Assembly (NCBI RefSeq): GCF_000772085.1
Contig: NZ_CP009755.1
Span: 1,240,001-1,304,000, forward strand
Origin: Curtobacterium sp. MR_MD2014
GTDB lineage: Bacteria; Actinomycetota; Actinomycetes; Actinomycetales; Microbacteriaceae
DNA length: 64,000 nt
Direction: 5' to 3'
Shown here in pieces: positions 51,159 to 59,358 of the stretch. The first letter of the stretch is position 1. Each line of letters begins with the position of its first letter. Under the pieces are notes generated by a model. It was not told where the DNA came from and made no database searches. It saw only the letters and a program-made list of their open reading frames with translations. The position numbers and the translations under genes are program-made.

Positions 51159-51254
51159 TCAGTCGCGTCGGCGGCCGGATCGGAACGCAGCCGACAGCGA
51201 GAGCAGGACGATCGTCCCGATCGAGATCGCGAAGATGACCTCGGACGCCTCCAT
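51159..51254 (-). CDS. 31-residue membrane peptide coupled to the APC permease
   Basis: ATG 51254 overlaps the permease stop as TGATG. The peptide starts M-E-A-S-E-V-I-F-A-I-S-I, crosses the membrane once and ends A-F-R-S-G-R-R-R-D, giving an inside-positive C-terminus. Size and coupling resemble the tiny subunits that accompany some bacterial amino-acid importers (MetS-like), although the sequence differs. I see no other reason for such an open frame to begin exactly at the stop. Confidence 0.6.
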   Translation of the reverse strand: MEASEVIFAISIGTIVLLSLSAAFRSGRRRD

Positions 51255-52759
51255 CAGCCGTCCCGGCGGTGGCCGTCCGCGTCGCCGTGTCCGCCGTCGC
51301 CGTCCTCGTGGTGCCGGTGGCCGGTGCCCGGTCGGACCACCGCGGTCGGCTCGGTGACGAGTCCGGTGGGCGCCTTCTCGGTCTGCTTCCGGCCGTGCGT
51401 GAACCACGTGAGGAGCCAGAGCAGGACGCCGAGCCCCAGCAGTGCGCCGGCGATCTGGTACTGCTGCGGGTCGCGACCGGACGAGAACGGGAGCACGAGC
51501 CACAGGCAGGTGACCACGCCGATGACGGGGATCACGACACCGGCCCGGAAGTGCTTGTGCCCGACGCGGTCGCGACGGAGCACCAGCACCGAGAGGTTCA
51601 CGACCGTGAAGACCGAGAGCAGGAGCAACGAGGTCGTGCCGCCGAGGACCACGACGATGGGGGAGTCCGGGTCGAGCGAGACCCAGCCGATGAGCAGCAG
51701 CGAGATGACGGTGGTGAAGACGATCGCGGTCGACGGCGTGCGACGCGCCGGCGACACTCGCGAGAGGAAGCCTGGCAGCACGCCCTGCTTGCTCATGCCG
51801 TACAGCAGCCGGGACGCCATCATCATGTTGATCAGCGCGGTGTTGGCGACCGCGAACATCGAGATGAACGGCAGCAGGTCGGCGATGGGGAAGTCCGGCG
51901 CCGCGGTCTGCACGACCGTCACGAGCGGCGTCTCGTTGCCGGCGAGCTCGCCGATCGGCACGACCGCGACGGCGCAGATCGACACGAGCACGTAGATGAC
52001 CGCCGTGATGCCGAGGCCGGTGAGCATCACCTTCGGGAAGATCCGCGACGGGTCCTTGGTCTCCTCGGCCATGTTCACCGAGTCCTCGAAACCGACCATC
52101 GCGAAGAAGGCCAGCGAGGTCGCGGTCGACACCGACAGCAGCAGCGTCTTGTCCTCGGGGGTGTCGAACATCACCACGCGCGAGAAGTCCGCGTTGCCAC
52201 CGGCGATCGCCCAGAAGCCGATGAGGATCACCATCACCAGACCGGACAGCTCGACCAGGGTGAGCACCACGTTCGTCTTGACGCTCTCACTGACCCCGCG
52301 GAAGTTGACCGCCATCACCGCGAGCATGAACCCCATCGCGATGAGCATCACGACGCCGTTCGGCAGCTCGAGGCCGAAGCCGGCGCCGAGGTTCGCCGCG
52401 AACGCCCGCGAAGCCGTGCTCGCCGACGTGATGCCCGAGCACATCACGATGAACGTGACGATGAAGGTGACGAAGTGGATGCCGAACGCCTTGTGCACGT
52501 AGAGCGCAGCGCCCGCCGTCTGGGGGTACTTCGTCACGAGCTCGAGGTACGAGAACGCCGTGAGCAGGGCGACCGCGAAGGCGATGAGGAAGGGGAGCCA
52601 TGCGGCACCGCCGACCTCGGCGGCGACCTGGCCGGTGAGCGCGTAGACGCCCGTCCCCAGGATGTCGCCGACGATGAAGAGCAGCAGCAGCTTGGGACCG
52701 ATGACGCGCTTGAGCGTGGGCTGCTCCTGCTGCGTCGCGTCCGACTTGGTGGTGGTCAT
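51254..52759 (-). CDS. APC family amino acid permease with His/Asp-rich tail
   Basis: The 501-residue protein starts at ATG 52759 and has twelve hydrophobic segments. The first carries G-D-I-L-G-T-G-V-Y-A-L-T-G; segment 6 reads F-F-A-M-V-G-F-E-D-S-V-N-M-A-E-E-T-K-D-P. The C-terminus ends G-H-R-H-H-E-D-G-D-G-G-H-G-D-A-D, a charged tail that could bind metal or be disordered. It is a cationic amino-acid/polyamine type importer, distinct from the permease at 46457. A 31-residue ORF begins at its stop. Confidence 0.87.
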   Translation of the reverse strand: MTTTKSDATQQEQPTLKRVIGPKLLLLFIVGDILGTGVYALTGQVAAEVGGAAWLPFLIAFAVALLTAFSYLELVTKYPQTAGAALYVHKAFGIHFVTFIVTFIVMCSGITSASTASRAFAANLGAGFGLELPNGVVMLIAMGFMLAVMAVNFRGVSESVKTNVVLTLVELSGLVMVILIGFWAIAGGNADFSRVVMFDTPEDKTLLLSVSTATSLAFFAMVGFEDSVNMAEETKDPSRIFPKVMLTGLGITAVIYVLVSICAVAVVPIGELAGNETPLVTVVQTAAPDFPIADLLPFISMFAVANTALINMMMASRLLYGMSKQGVLPGFLSRVSPARRTPSTAIVFTTVISLLLIGWVSLDPDSPIVVVLGGTTSLLLLSVFTVVNLSVLVLRRDRVGHKHFRAGVVIPVIGVVTCLWLVLPFSSGRDPQQYQIAGALLGLGVLLWLLTWFTHGRKQTEKAPTGLVTEPTAVVRPGTGHRHHEDGDGGHGDADGHRRDG

Positions 52760-52882
52760 ACGTCAGCCTTTCCCGAGGGATGGCACTCTGTCTACTCTCA
52801 CAGGAAGATCGACGCCGGCTGCAACACGCCCGTGATCCGATCGCGCGGTCGCTCACGGGCTCCGGTGGCTACGCTCCGGGGC

Positions 52883-53311
52883 ATGCACGACGATTCCGAC
52901 ACCACCGAAGAGCCCGTCGAGTTCGCCGACTTCAACGCCAAGCTGCTCGTGCTCGACGTCCTCTGCTACGACCTCGACGTGCTGGAGCCCTACGACGGCG
53001 CCGAGGACGAGGACGCCGGTGAGGACCTCGACGTCGAGGGACAGGACGACCGCGCTCGCGAGTACTACGACGACCTCGACCTGCTGCCGTCGCACCTGGC
53101 GCTGGTGACCGAGCTCACCGTCGACTCCGACCTCGAGGTCCTCCAGGACGTCCACCCCGGGTGGGACGGGTCCGACGACCGCTACGACCCGCAGAACTGG
53201 GACGACGTGCTCGACCTCCCCGCGCTGACGACCGTGTACGCCGCCGCGCCGCTGCCCGCGCACGTGACCGAGCGCCTGGCAGCCAAGGGCGTCGAGGTCC
53301 GCTCCGCCTGA
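52883..53311 (+). CDS. Very acidic hypothetical protein
   Basis: The 142-residue protein starts at ATG 52883. It is unusually acidic: A-E-D-E-D-A-G-E-D-L-D and D-V-E-G-Q-D-D-R lie between F-N-A-K-L-L-V-L-D-V-L-C-Y-D-L-D-V-L and L-T-V-D-S-D-L-E-V-L. Actinobacterial proteins with the F-N-x-K-L-L-V-x start may belong to DUF6892, which I cannot confirm. It is divergent from the permease gene and followed by the 70-bp repeat array. Confidence 0.6.
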   Translation: MHDDSDTTEEPVEFADFNAKLLVLDVLCYDLDVLEPYDGAEDEDAGEDLDVEGQDDRAREYYDDLDLLPSHLALVTELTVDSDLEVLQDVHPGWDGSDDRYDPQNWDDVLDLPALTTVYAAAPLPAHVTERLAAKGVEVRSA

Positions 53312-53344
53312 GCCCGCGACGCTCGGGCGCCGAGGCATCGCAGC

Positions 53345-53774
53345 CGCACAGTGCGCGCGGGCCCGCGCGACACCGGGGTTGTCGTCCGACAGCGGCATCG
53401 TCGTTCCGCCCGCACACTGAGCGTTCGCGGGCTCGTGCGACATCGCGGTTGTCGTGCGACAGCGTCATCGTCGTTCCGCCCGCACACTGAGCGTTCGCGG
53501 GCTCGTGCGACATCGCGGTTGTCGTGCGACAGCGTCATCGTCGTTCCGCCCGCACACTGAGCGTTCGCGGGCTCGTGCGACATCGCGGTTGTCGTGCGAC
53601 AGCGTCATCGTCGTTCCGCCCGCGAGCCCGCCCGCACACTGAGCGTTCGCGGGCTCGTGCGACATCGCGGTTGTCGTACGACAGCGGGTCCGTCGTTTCG
53701 CTCCCACGGTGCTCGGCTGTGTGGGCTGGTGCGACATCGCGGGTGTCGTCCGACAGCGGATTCGTCGTTCCGCC
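53345..53774. repeat. 70-bp tandem repeat array, six copies
   Basis: Three adjacent 70-base units are identical (53411-53480, 53481-53550, 53551-53620). A diverged copy precedes them (53345-53410). A 12-base insertion (53621-53632) follows, then two more diverged copies (53633-53704, 53705-53774). Each unit contains GTGCGACATCGCGGTTGTCG, a small hairpin-capable motif (CGACA...TGTCG), then CATCGTCGTTCCGCC. No gene is visible in the 477 bases between the acidic protein gene and the uracil-glycosylase-like gene. Confidence 0.92.
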
Positions 53775-53788
53775 CGCCCGGGGCCGCG

Positions 53789-54523
53789 CTACCCCTGCAG
53801 CGCCCGCACCTGCTCCGTGAACTGCGCCGCGCCGCCCTGCGCCGGGTGCCGCACCGCCACGGCGTCGATGCCCGCCAGCGCGAGCGCCCCCTGCGCCTTC
53901 CGCCCGACCGCGACGACCCGCACGTCCCGGCGGCGACCAGCAGGCTCGGCGGCACGAGCGTCCCGCAGCGCCTCGAGCAGCGCGAGTGCGACCGGAGCAC
54001 CGTCGCGGACCTCGGCCGGACGCGGGGTCCGGTTCGTCTGCCGGTCGCTCGCGACGAAGGGGTGGTGCGGGAAGATCGCCCAGGCGAGGGGGAGCGGACC
54101 CGACCAGTCCTGCAACGCCGCGTGCACGACCCGGGACGACGCCTCCCACGGCGCGGTCGGCTCCGGCGGCACGAGGACGTCGAAGCCGAGCGTGCCGAGC
54201 TCCCGCATGCTCGTGAAGGGGATGCCCGTGTTGGTCATGCCGCGCCAGCCGGGGGCCTCGGCGACGAGCACGGTGTCGGCCGCTGCCCCGACGTGGGACA
54301 GGTAGGCCGACAGGTTCGTACGTCGTAGTCGCCCCTCGGCCGAGTCGGTCGAGTAGAGCGCTTCGGCGTCCTCGGCCACCGGCACGGCGTCGAGCGCGGC
54401 CCAGAACCCCGACAGGTCGAGCCCGCCAGCCGATCCCGACAGGTCGAGCCCGCCGGCCGACCCCGACGGGTCGAGCCCGCCAGCCGACGCCGGCCGGTCG
54501 ATCCCCGCGCCTCCGGCCGTCAC
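53789..54523 (-). CDS. Uracil-DNA glycosylase-family protein
   Basis: The 244-residue protein starts at GTG 54523, overlapping the glycosyltransferase stop as GTGA. Its first ~30 residues contain three near-identical S-A-G-G-L-D-x-S-G units. The catalytic-type motif V-L-V-A-E-A-P-G-W-R-G is near residue 80, A-I-F-P-H-H-P lies in the middle and the second motif A-V-R-H-P-A-Q-G-G near the C-terminus, as in the UDG superfamily. It probably removes uracil or related lesions; the exact family is uncertain. The N-terminal repeats are encoded by near-perfect DNA repeats at about 54408-54495. Confidence 0.72.
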   Translation of the reverse strand: MTAGGAGIDRPASAGGLDPSGSAGGLDLSGSAGGLDLSGFWAALDAVPVAEDAEALYSTDSAEGRLRRTNLSAYLSHVGAAADTVLVAEAPGWRGMTNTGIPFTSMRELGTLGFDVLVPPEPTAPWEASSRVVHAALQDWSGPLPLAWAIFPHHPFVASDRQTNRTPRPAEVRDGAPVALALLEALRDARAAEPAGRRRDVRVVAVGRKAQGALALAGIDAVAVRHPAQGGAAQFTEQVRALQG

Positions 54524-55722
54524 GAGCGTCCGAGCACCCGCCGGTACACGTCCTCGAGTCCGGCCGCCGAGCGCTCCCAGCTCAGGCGTTCGGCGTGCTC
54601 CCGACCCGCCGCGGCGAGCCCGGCCGCGTACGTCCGATCGGTCAGGATCCGTTCGATCTCCGCAGCCCAGTCGCCCGGGTCCCGGGACTCGAGCACGACC
54701 CCGGTCTCCCCGTCGACCACGGCCTCCCGCAGCCCACCGGCAGCCGCCGCGACGACGGGTACCCCGGAGGCGGAGCCCTCGAGCGCCACGAGTCCGTAGG
54801 TCTCCGAGTGCGACGGTACGAGCACGGCCGCTGCGCCACGGAACAGGAACGCCAGGTCGGCACGCGACTGCGGACCGACGAAGGTCACGCGGTCGGCGAT
54901 GCCGTGCGCGGCGGCGAGCCGACGCAGTTCGTCCACGTAGTCGCCTGCCTCGCTCGAGGCGTCGCCCGCGATGACGAGGGTGGGGCGGACCTCCTGGCCG
55001 ATGCCCGCGACCGCCTCGATCGCCAGGTCGAGCCCCTTCAGCGGCTGCACGCGTGCCGCCGCGACGACGTACGGTGTCTCCGCGCGGCGCGCGCCGGCGC
55101 CGGCGGGGCGGAAGACGGACCCGTCGACGCCCGGCGGGACGATCCACGTGCGCGACTCGTCGCCGCCGAGACGCGTGCGGACGGTCGACGCCTCGGCGGA
55201 GGACACGACGACGACGGCGTCGGAGTCGCGCGCCAGCATCCGCTCACCCGCGGGACGGCCAGCGGACTCGGGACGCTCGCCCTCGGACAGGGGAGTGTCC
55301 GACTCGGCCGCGATGGAGTGGAAGGACTGCACGTGCGGGATGCCCCGCTCGCGGGCGACGGGCAGGGCGGCGACGCCGGAGAACCAGTGGTGCGAGTGCA
55401 GCACGTCGTAGGGGCCGAGTTCCTCGAGGCCCGCCCGGAACGGCTCGATGAACGCGTCGTGCTCGCCCTTCGGCACCGGCTCCGCTGGCCCGGCGGACAG
55501 GAACCGCAGGCACACGCCCGGCACGAGCGAGACGCTGTCCGGCTGCGTGGGCGCCGACCGCCGCGTGATGATCTCCACCTGGTGGCCGCGGTCGGCCAGG
55601 GCCTCGGCCTGGTGTCGGACCACGACGTTCATGCCGCCGACCTCGCCGGAGCCGGGCTCGTCGCCGGGGGAGGTGTGCAGCGACACCAGCCCGATGCGCA
55701 GGGGTTCGCTCGTGGTGCTCAC
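54520..55722 (-). CDS. GT4 family glycosyltransferase (MshA-like)
   Basis: The 400-residue protein starts at GTG 55722. It has the GT4 layout: P-G-S-G-E-V-G-G-M-N-V-V-V-R in the first domain, V-L-H-S-H-H-W-F-S-G, S-F-H-S, and P-P-G-V-D-G-S-V-F-R-P. The donor-binding E-x7-E sits in S-H-S-E-T-Y-G-L-V-A-L-E-G. It resembles D-inositol-3-phosphate glycosyltransferase (mycothiol, MshA) or sucrose-phosphate-synthase-like enzymes. Lacking neighbouring mycothiol genes, I cannot choose. It overlaps the glycosylase gene. Confidence 0.82.
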   Translation of the reverse strand: MSTTSEPLRIGLVSLHTSPGDEPGSGEVGGMNVVVRHQAEALADRGHQVEIITRRSAPTQPDSVSLVPGVCLRFLSAGPAEPVPKGEHDAFIEPFRAGLEELGPYDVLHSHHWFSGVAALPVARERGIPHVQSFHSIAAESDTPLSEGERPESAGRPAGERMLARDSDAVVVVSSAEASTVRTRLGGDESRTWIVPPGVDGSVFRPAGAGARRAETPYVVAAARVQPLKGLDLAIEAVAGIGQEVRPTLVIAGDASSEAGDYVDELRRLAAAHGIADRVTFVGPQSRADLAFLFRGAAAVLVPSHSETYGLVALEGSASGVPVVAAAAGGLREAVVDGETGVVLESRDPGDWAAEIERILTDRTYAAGLAAAGREHAERLSWERSAAGLEDVYRRVLGRS

Positions 55723-55732
55723 GGCGTCGAGC

Positions 55733-56569
55733 CTAGCCGCGCGGCCGCCGCTGCGACCCACGCGCGGGTGCCACCACGACGGGCTTGCGGCCCGCCTCGT
55801 CCGGTGGGTCGGACGGGAGGCCCGGGTCACCTCCCAGCACCTGCACCCGTTCGTCGCCGTGCCGCTCCCAGAACGCGGCGGTCCAGGCGCACAGGGCTCC
55901 GTCGAGCAGGTCCTCCCGGTGCTTGTGCGTCGGCCCGTGCAGCACCGACGGGTCGGCGAGCCCGGCCGTCAGGGGATGGGAGTCCAGCAGCAGCGGCGGG
56001 TCGAGCGGGGTCGTGCGCAGCCGGTGCACCAGGTCGTCGAACGCCTCCGCGCGCCGCTGTCGGGCGACGGCGGCCGGGAGCTTCAGGTCGAGGCGCTTGT
56101 AGCGCGGACGCTCGTCGTCGTAGCCGAGCTCCTCGACCCCCACGAGGGTCGTGTACGGGTAGCACTCGAACGCCGCCGGCTCGGTGCGCTCCCGCATCGC
56201 CGCGGTGTCGCTGACGTAGCCGATCCCGAGGTCCGTCAGCCGGTCGAGCAGCCGTGCCCCGGCGCTCGCCGCCGAGGCGAGGTTCGTCGGGTTCGCCGCG
56301 ACCTTCCACCGGCCGTAGCGTTGCCCGACCTGCCGCTCGGCCTCGCGGATGCCGCTCGGGTTCGTCACCACGAGCGAGGCGTCGACAGCGACCAGGGTCC
56401 GTCGCCCGAGGTGCGCCGCGATCCAGTCCGTCACGGCGTCGACCCCGCGGGCCCACCCGGCGTCCGTGATCGTGCCGTCGTCGGCCATCGCGACGAGACC
56501 GGTCTCGTTCGCGGGCTTCCGGTCGCTGCCGAGGCCCCACGCCAGGTCCACCCCGAGGTACGCCGTCAC
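55733..56569 (-). CDS. DUF429 family protein
   Basis: The 278-residue protein starts at GTG 56569. It has Y-L-G-V-D-L-A-W-G, a phosphate-type motif of the RNase H fold, V-A-V-D-A-S-L-V-V-T-N-P-S-G-I-R-E-A-E-R, F-E-C-Y-P-Y-T-T-L and D-A/L-L-D-G-A-L-C-A-W-T-A. These are the DUF429 signatures (predicted RNase H-like nuclease). Its function is unknown. It lies ten bases upstream of the glycosyltransferase gene and is probably cotranscribed. Confidence 0.82.
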   Translation of the reverse strand: MTAYLGVDLAWGLGSDRKPANETGLVAMADDGTITDAGWARGVDAVTDWIAAHLGRRTLVAVDASLVVTNPSGIREAERQVGQRYGRWKVAANPTNLASAASAGARLLDRLTDLGIGYVSDTAAMRERTEPAAFECYPYTTLVGVEELGYDDERPRYKRLDLKLPAAVARQRRAEAFDDLVHRLRTTPLDPPLLLDSHPLTAGLADPSVLHGPTHKHREDLLDGALCAWTAAFWERHGDERVQVLGGDPGLPSDPPDEAGRKPVVVAPARGSQRRPRG

Positions 56570-56794
56570 CGGTCCATCGTGCCCGGCGTCGCTCGGTCGA
56601 CGCTCCACGCCCGTCCCCGTGCCGCTCGCCGGCCCTCCGCAGCCGCCCCTCCGCAGCCGGTCCCTCCACGGCCGTCCCCGAACGGGCAGGACATGCCGCG
56701 CGTGGCGCGCCGAGCGGGCGGAACTCGTCGGCCGACGGCGGTGCGCGTGACAGATCTGGCCCGCTCGGCGGAGAGAGCTCAGCGGGGAGAGCTC

Positions 56795-56834
56795 GGCGGG
56801 GAGGGCGGGGCGGGGCCGGGGCGGGGCCGGGGGC
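56795..56834 (+). other. G-run tract (possible G-quadruplex) upstream of the LigD-type gene
   Basis: At least six runs of 3-5 guanines separated by 1-2 bases lie on the plus strand, 33-72 bases before the ATG at 56867. The rest of the 297-base gap holds no recognisable gene. Confidence 0.5.
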
Positions 56835-56866
56835 GTCCGGAGCGCCGGCCGTGTACGGTCCGCTGC

Positions 56867-57886
56867 ATGGCGAGCGAGGCGACGACGCTGACGGTCCCGG
56901 GTCCGGACGGCGACCGGGAGGTGCGGATCAGCAGCCCGTCCCGCGTGCTCTTCCCCGAGGTCGGGATCACGAAGCTCGACCTCGCCGAGTACCTGGTCGC
57001 CGTCGGGGAGCCCTTCGTCCGGGCCAACGGGGACCGGCCGATCTCGCTGCAGCGGTTCGGGTCGGGCATCGACGGGGACTCGTTCTTCTCGAAGAACCCG
57101 CCGAAGGGTGCTCCCGAGTACGTGCGCGACGTCGTCGTCACCTACCCGAGCGGCCGGTCACACCCGCAGCTCGTGGTCGACGAGCCGGCGGTCGCGGTGT
57201 GGGCAGCGCAGATGAACACCGTCGTGTTCCACCCGTGGGCGAGCCGCGCCGAGGACTCCGACCACCCCGACCAGCTGCGCATCGACCTCGACCCGCAGCC
57301 GGGCACCGACTTCCACGACACCGTGCCGGTCGCGCACGAGCTCCGGAAGGTGCTCGACGAGGTCGGGCTCACGGCGTGGATCAAGACCAGCGGCAACCGC
57401 GGCCTGCACGTGTTCGCACCGATCCGGCCCGAGCACGACTTCCTCGACGTCCGTCACGCGGTGATCGCGGCGGCGCGGGAGCTCGAGCGGCGGATGCCCG
57501 ACCGTGTGACGACGGCGTGGTGGAAGGAGGAACGCGGGCAGCGCGTCTTCGTCGACTTCAACCAGGCGAACCGCGACCGCACGATGGCCGGCGCCTACAG
57601 CCCGCGAGCCCTGGCACACGCGAGCGTCTCGACGCCGATCACCTGGGACGAGGTCGACAGTGTGGACCCGACGACCCTGACGGTGATCACCGTCCCGGAA
57701 CGGCTGCGGACCCTCGGCGATCCGTGGGAGTCGATGCACGCGGAGCCGGGCGACATCGCTCCGTTGCTCGGGTGGTGGGAACGGGACCTGGCGTCCGGGC
57801 TCGGCGAGCTGCCGTTCCCGCCCGACTTCCCGAAGATGCCGGGGGAGCCGCCGCGCGTGCAGCCGTCCCGGGCCAAGAAGGCCTGA
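56867..57886 (+). CDS. LigD-type polymerase (non-homologous end joining primase-polymerase)
   Basis: The 339-residue protein starts at ATG 56867. It is a complete LigD polymerase domain: P-I-S-L-Q-R-F, D-S-F-F-S-K-N-P-P-K-G-A-P (56-83 region), the catalytic D140-x-D142 in R-I-D-L-D-P-Q-P-G, and H181 in S-G-N-R-G-L-H-V-F. It fills gaps with ribonucleotides in end joining. There is no fused ligase or nuclease domain; a separate ATP-dependent ligase faces it at 58179. No Ku gene is visible in the window. Confidence 0.88.
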   Translation: MASEATTLTVPGPDGDREVRISSPSRVLFPEVGITKLDLAEYLVAVGEPFVRANGDRPISLQRFGSGIDGDSFFSKNPPKGAPEYVRDVVVTYPSGRSHPQLVVDEPAVAVWAAQMNTVVFHPWASRAEDSDHPDQLRIDLDPQPGTDFHDTVPVAHELRKVLDEVGLTAWIKTSGNRGLHVFAPIRPEHDFLDVRHAVIAAARELERRMPDRVTTAWWKEERGQRVFVDFNQANRDRTMAGAYSPRALAHASVSTPITWDEVDSVDPTTLTVITVPERLRTLGDPWESMHAEPGDIAPLLGWWERDLASGLGELPFPPDFPKMPGEPPRVQPSRAKKA

Positions 57887-57913
57887 AGCGCGGAACGGAC
57901 CGTGCGAGACGGA

Positions 57914-57932
57914 CCGGCCCTGACCGGGCCGG
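57914..57932. terminator. Short GC hairpin between convergent genes
   Basis: CCGGCCC (57914-57920) pairs with GGGCCGG (57926-57932) around TGACC. It lies between the polymerase stop and the 47-residue ORF stop. Confidence 0.55.
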
Positions 57933-57933
57933 C

Positions 57934-58077
57934 TCAGGCCGCGGCGACGTCCTCGGCGCGGTGCTCGGGCTTCGCGACCCGGCTGGTGTGCATCGGCAGC
58001 GTGACGCTCGCCGTGTGCAGTCGCGTCAGGCGGGACCAGGTGCCTCGGTTGGCGTCGCTGATGCCGTCGATGATCAT
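57934..58077 (-). CDS. 47-residue small protein under an iron-box-like operator
   Basis: ATG 58077, preceded by GGGAGCGGGAC, opens a 47-residue frame: M-I-I-D-G-I-S-D-A-N-R-G-T-W-S-R-L-T-R-L, a central H-T-A-S-V-T-L-P-M-H-T segment, and an Ala/Glu tail. It has no signal or membrane segment. The frame matters because a well-spaced promoter and a DtxR-type palindrome stand directly upstream. I know no family. Possible roles are an iron-responsive small regulator or a leader peptide. Confidence 0.55.
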   Translation of the reverse strand: MIIDGISDANRGTWSRLTRLHTASVTLPMHTSRVAKPEHRAEDVAAA

Positions 58078-58127
58078 GTCCCGCTCCCGTCTCCACCGCG
58101 CCCCCGGATCCCCGTCCGGAAGTCACT

Positions 58128-58175
58128 AGTTAGCCTAACTACTGCGAGCATATTGACGCGCGGCGGCCGGTGCAA
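58128..58175 (-). promoter_or_regulatory. Promoter with DtxR/IdeR-like iron box for the 47-residue ORF
   Basis: On the minus strand TTGCAC (58170-58175) and TATGCT (58147-58152) are separated by exactly 17 bases. Starting about 7 bases after the -10, the palindrome AGTTAGGCTAACT (58128-58140) contains GTTAGGCTAAC, the core of the DtxR/IdeR iron-box consensus. The site would overlap the transcription start, as for iron-dependent repression. Confidence 0.65.
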
Positions 58176-58178
58176 GCG

Positions 58179-59222
58179 CTAGGACAACACGTCGCGCAGG
58201 TCGTACGCAGATGGGACATCGAGCTGCTCGAACCCGCACGACCGGGCGTCGCGGTCGGGCCGCCACCGCTCGAACTGCACCGTGTGCCGGAACCGGTCGC
58301 CCTCCATCTGGTCGTACCGCACCTCGAGCACGCGTTCCGGCGCGAGCCGGACGAACGAGGTGTCGCGACCCGACGAGAACCGCGACCGTTCCCCGTCACC
58401 GGTGACGGGCCTCCCGTCCGCATCGCGAAGCACGACGGGCTCGAGCTCCTCCACCAGCTGCTGCCGCCGGCGGTCGGTGAAGGCGGAGACGCCGCCGACC
58501 TGGCGGAGGTCACCGTCCGCGTCGTACAGCCCGACGAGCAGCGAGCCGACGCCGCTGCCGCTCTTGTGCACGCGGTACCCGATCGCGACGACGTCGGCGG
58601 TCCGGTGGTGCTTCACCTTGAGCATGGTGCGCTTGTTCGGCTCGTACGCCTTCGCCCGGGGCTTGGCCACGACGCCGTCCAGGCCGGCGCCCTCGAACGT
58701 GGTCAGCCACTCGCGGGCGAGGTCGACGTCGAGCGTGGTGCGGGTGACGAACAGCGGGTCGGTCATGCCGTCGGCGAGTGCCTCCAGCCGCTCGCGCCGC
58801 TCGTCGAACGGCAGGTCCAGCAGCTCCGTCCCGTCGACGGCGAGCAGGTCGAACGCGACGAACTGCGCGGGGGTCTCGACGCTCAGCGTGCGGATGCGCG
58901 ACTCCGCCGGGTGGATCCGCTGGGAGAGGGCCTCCCAGTCCAGGTGCTCACTCCCCGGCTCGCCGCTCCGCAGGACCACCTCGCCGTCGAGCACGACGGG
59001 GTGGTCGCGTCCGCCGAACTGCGCGCGGAAGGCCTCCACCAGCTCCGGGAAGTACCGGGTGAGCGGCTTCGCCCCGCGGCTGCCGATGGTGACGTCGTCG
59101 CCGTCGACCGTCACGATCCCCCGGAAGCCGTCCCACTTCGGCTCGTACCGCAGCCCGCCGCGGACGCTGTCGGGGTCGGGCACGGTGGCGACGGCCTTGG
59201 CGAGCATCGGTGCGATCTCCAT
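58179..59222 (-). CDS. ATP-dependent DNA ligase (LigC/LigD-type)
   Basis: The 347-residue protein starts at ATG 59222. Motif I is K29-W-D-G-F-R. V-L-D-G-E-V-V (motif III region), F-D-L-L, E-G-A-G-L-D-G-V-V-A-K (motif IV) and L-K-V-K-H-H-R-T (motif V) follow, plus a C-terminal OB domain. This is the nucleotidyltransferase core of bacterial end-joining or backup ligases. It converges with the separate LigD-type polymerase gene, suggesting a split end-joining module, though Ku is not seen here. Confidence 0.9.
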   Translation of the reverse strand: MEIAPMLAKAVATVPDPDSVRGGLRYEPKWDGFRGIVTVDGDDVTIGSRGAKPLTRYFPELVEAFRAQFGGRDHPVVLDGEVVLRSGEPGSEHLDWEALSQRIHPAESRIRTLSVETPAQFVAFDLLAVDGTELLDLPFDERRERLEALADGMTDPLFVTRTTLDVDLAREWLTTFEGAGLDGVVAKPRAKAYEPNKRTMLKVKHHRTADVVAIGYRVHKSGSGVGSLLVGLYDADGDLRQVGGVSAFTDRRRQQLVEELEPVVLRDADGRPVTGDGERSRFSSGRDTSFVRLAPERVLEVRYDQMEGDRFRHTVQFERWRPDRDARSCGFEQLDVPSAYDLRDVLS

Positions 59223-59358
59223 GTGGCCTGTCTACTCGCGGTCGCTCCGGCGGACGGGAGGCTCGGCTCGGCTTGGTCCGTCCGTCGCGACGCGCACGGG
59301 TCCCGACCGGGAGGCGCGGCCCACCCCGGCGCGCTGGCGTCGTCACTAGGGTGGTCGC

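Noticed and set aside
51269..53311. A 680-codon plus-strand ORF
   Set aside because: All but the last 142 codons are antisense to the APC permease and consist of charged shadow sequence.
53345..53774. CRISPR array
   Set aside because: Units are contiguous 70-base repeats with no variable spacers, and no cas genes are present.
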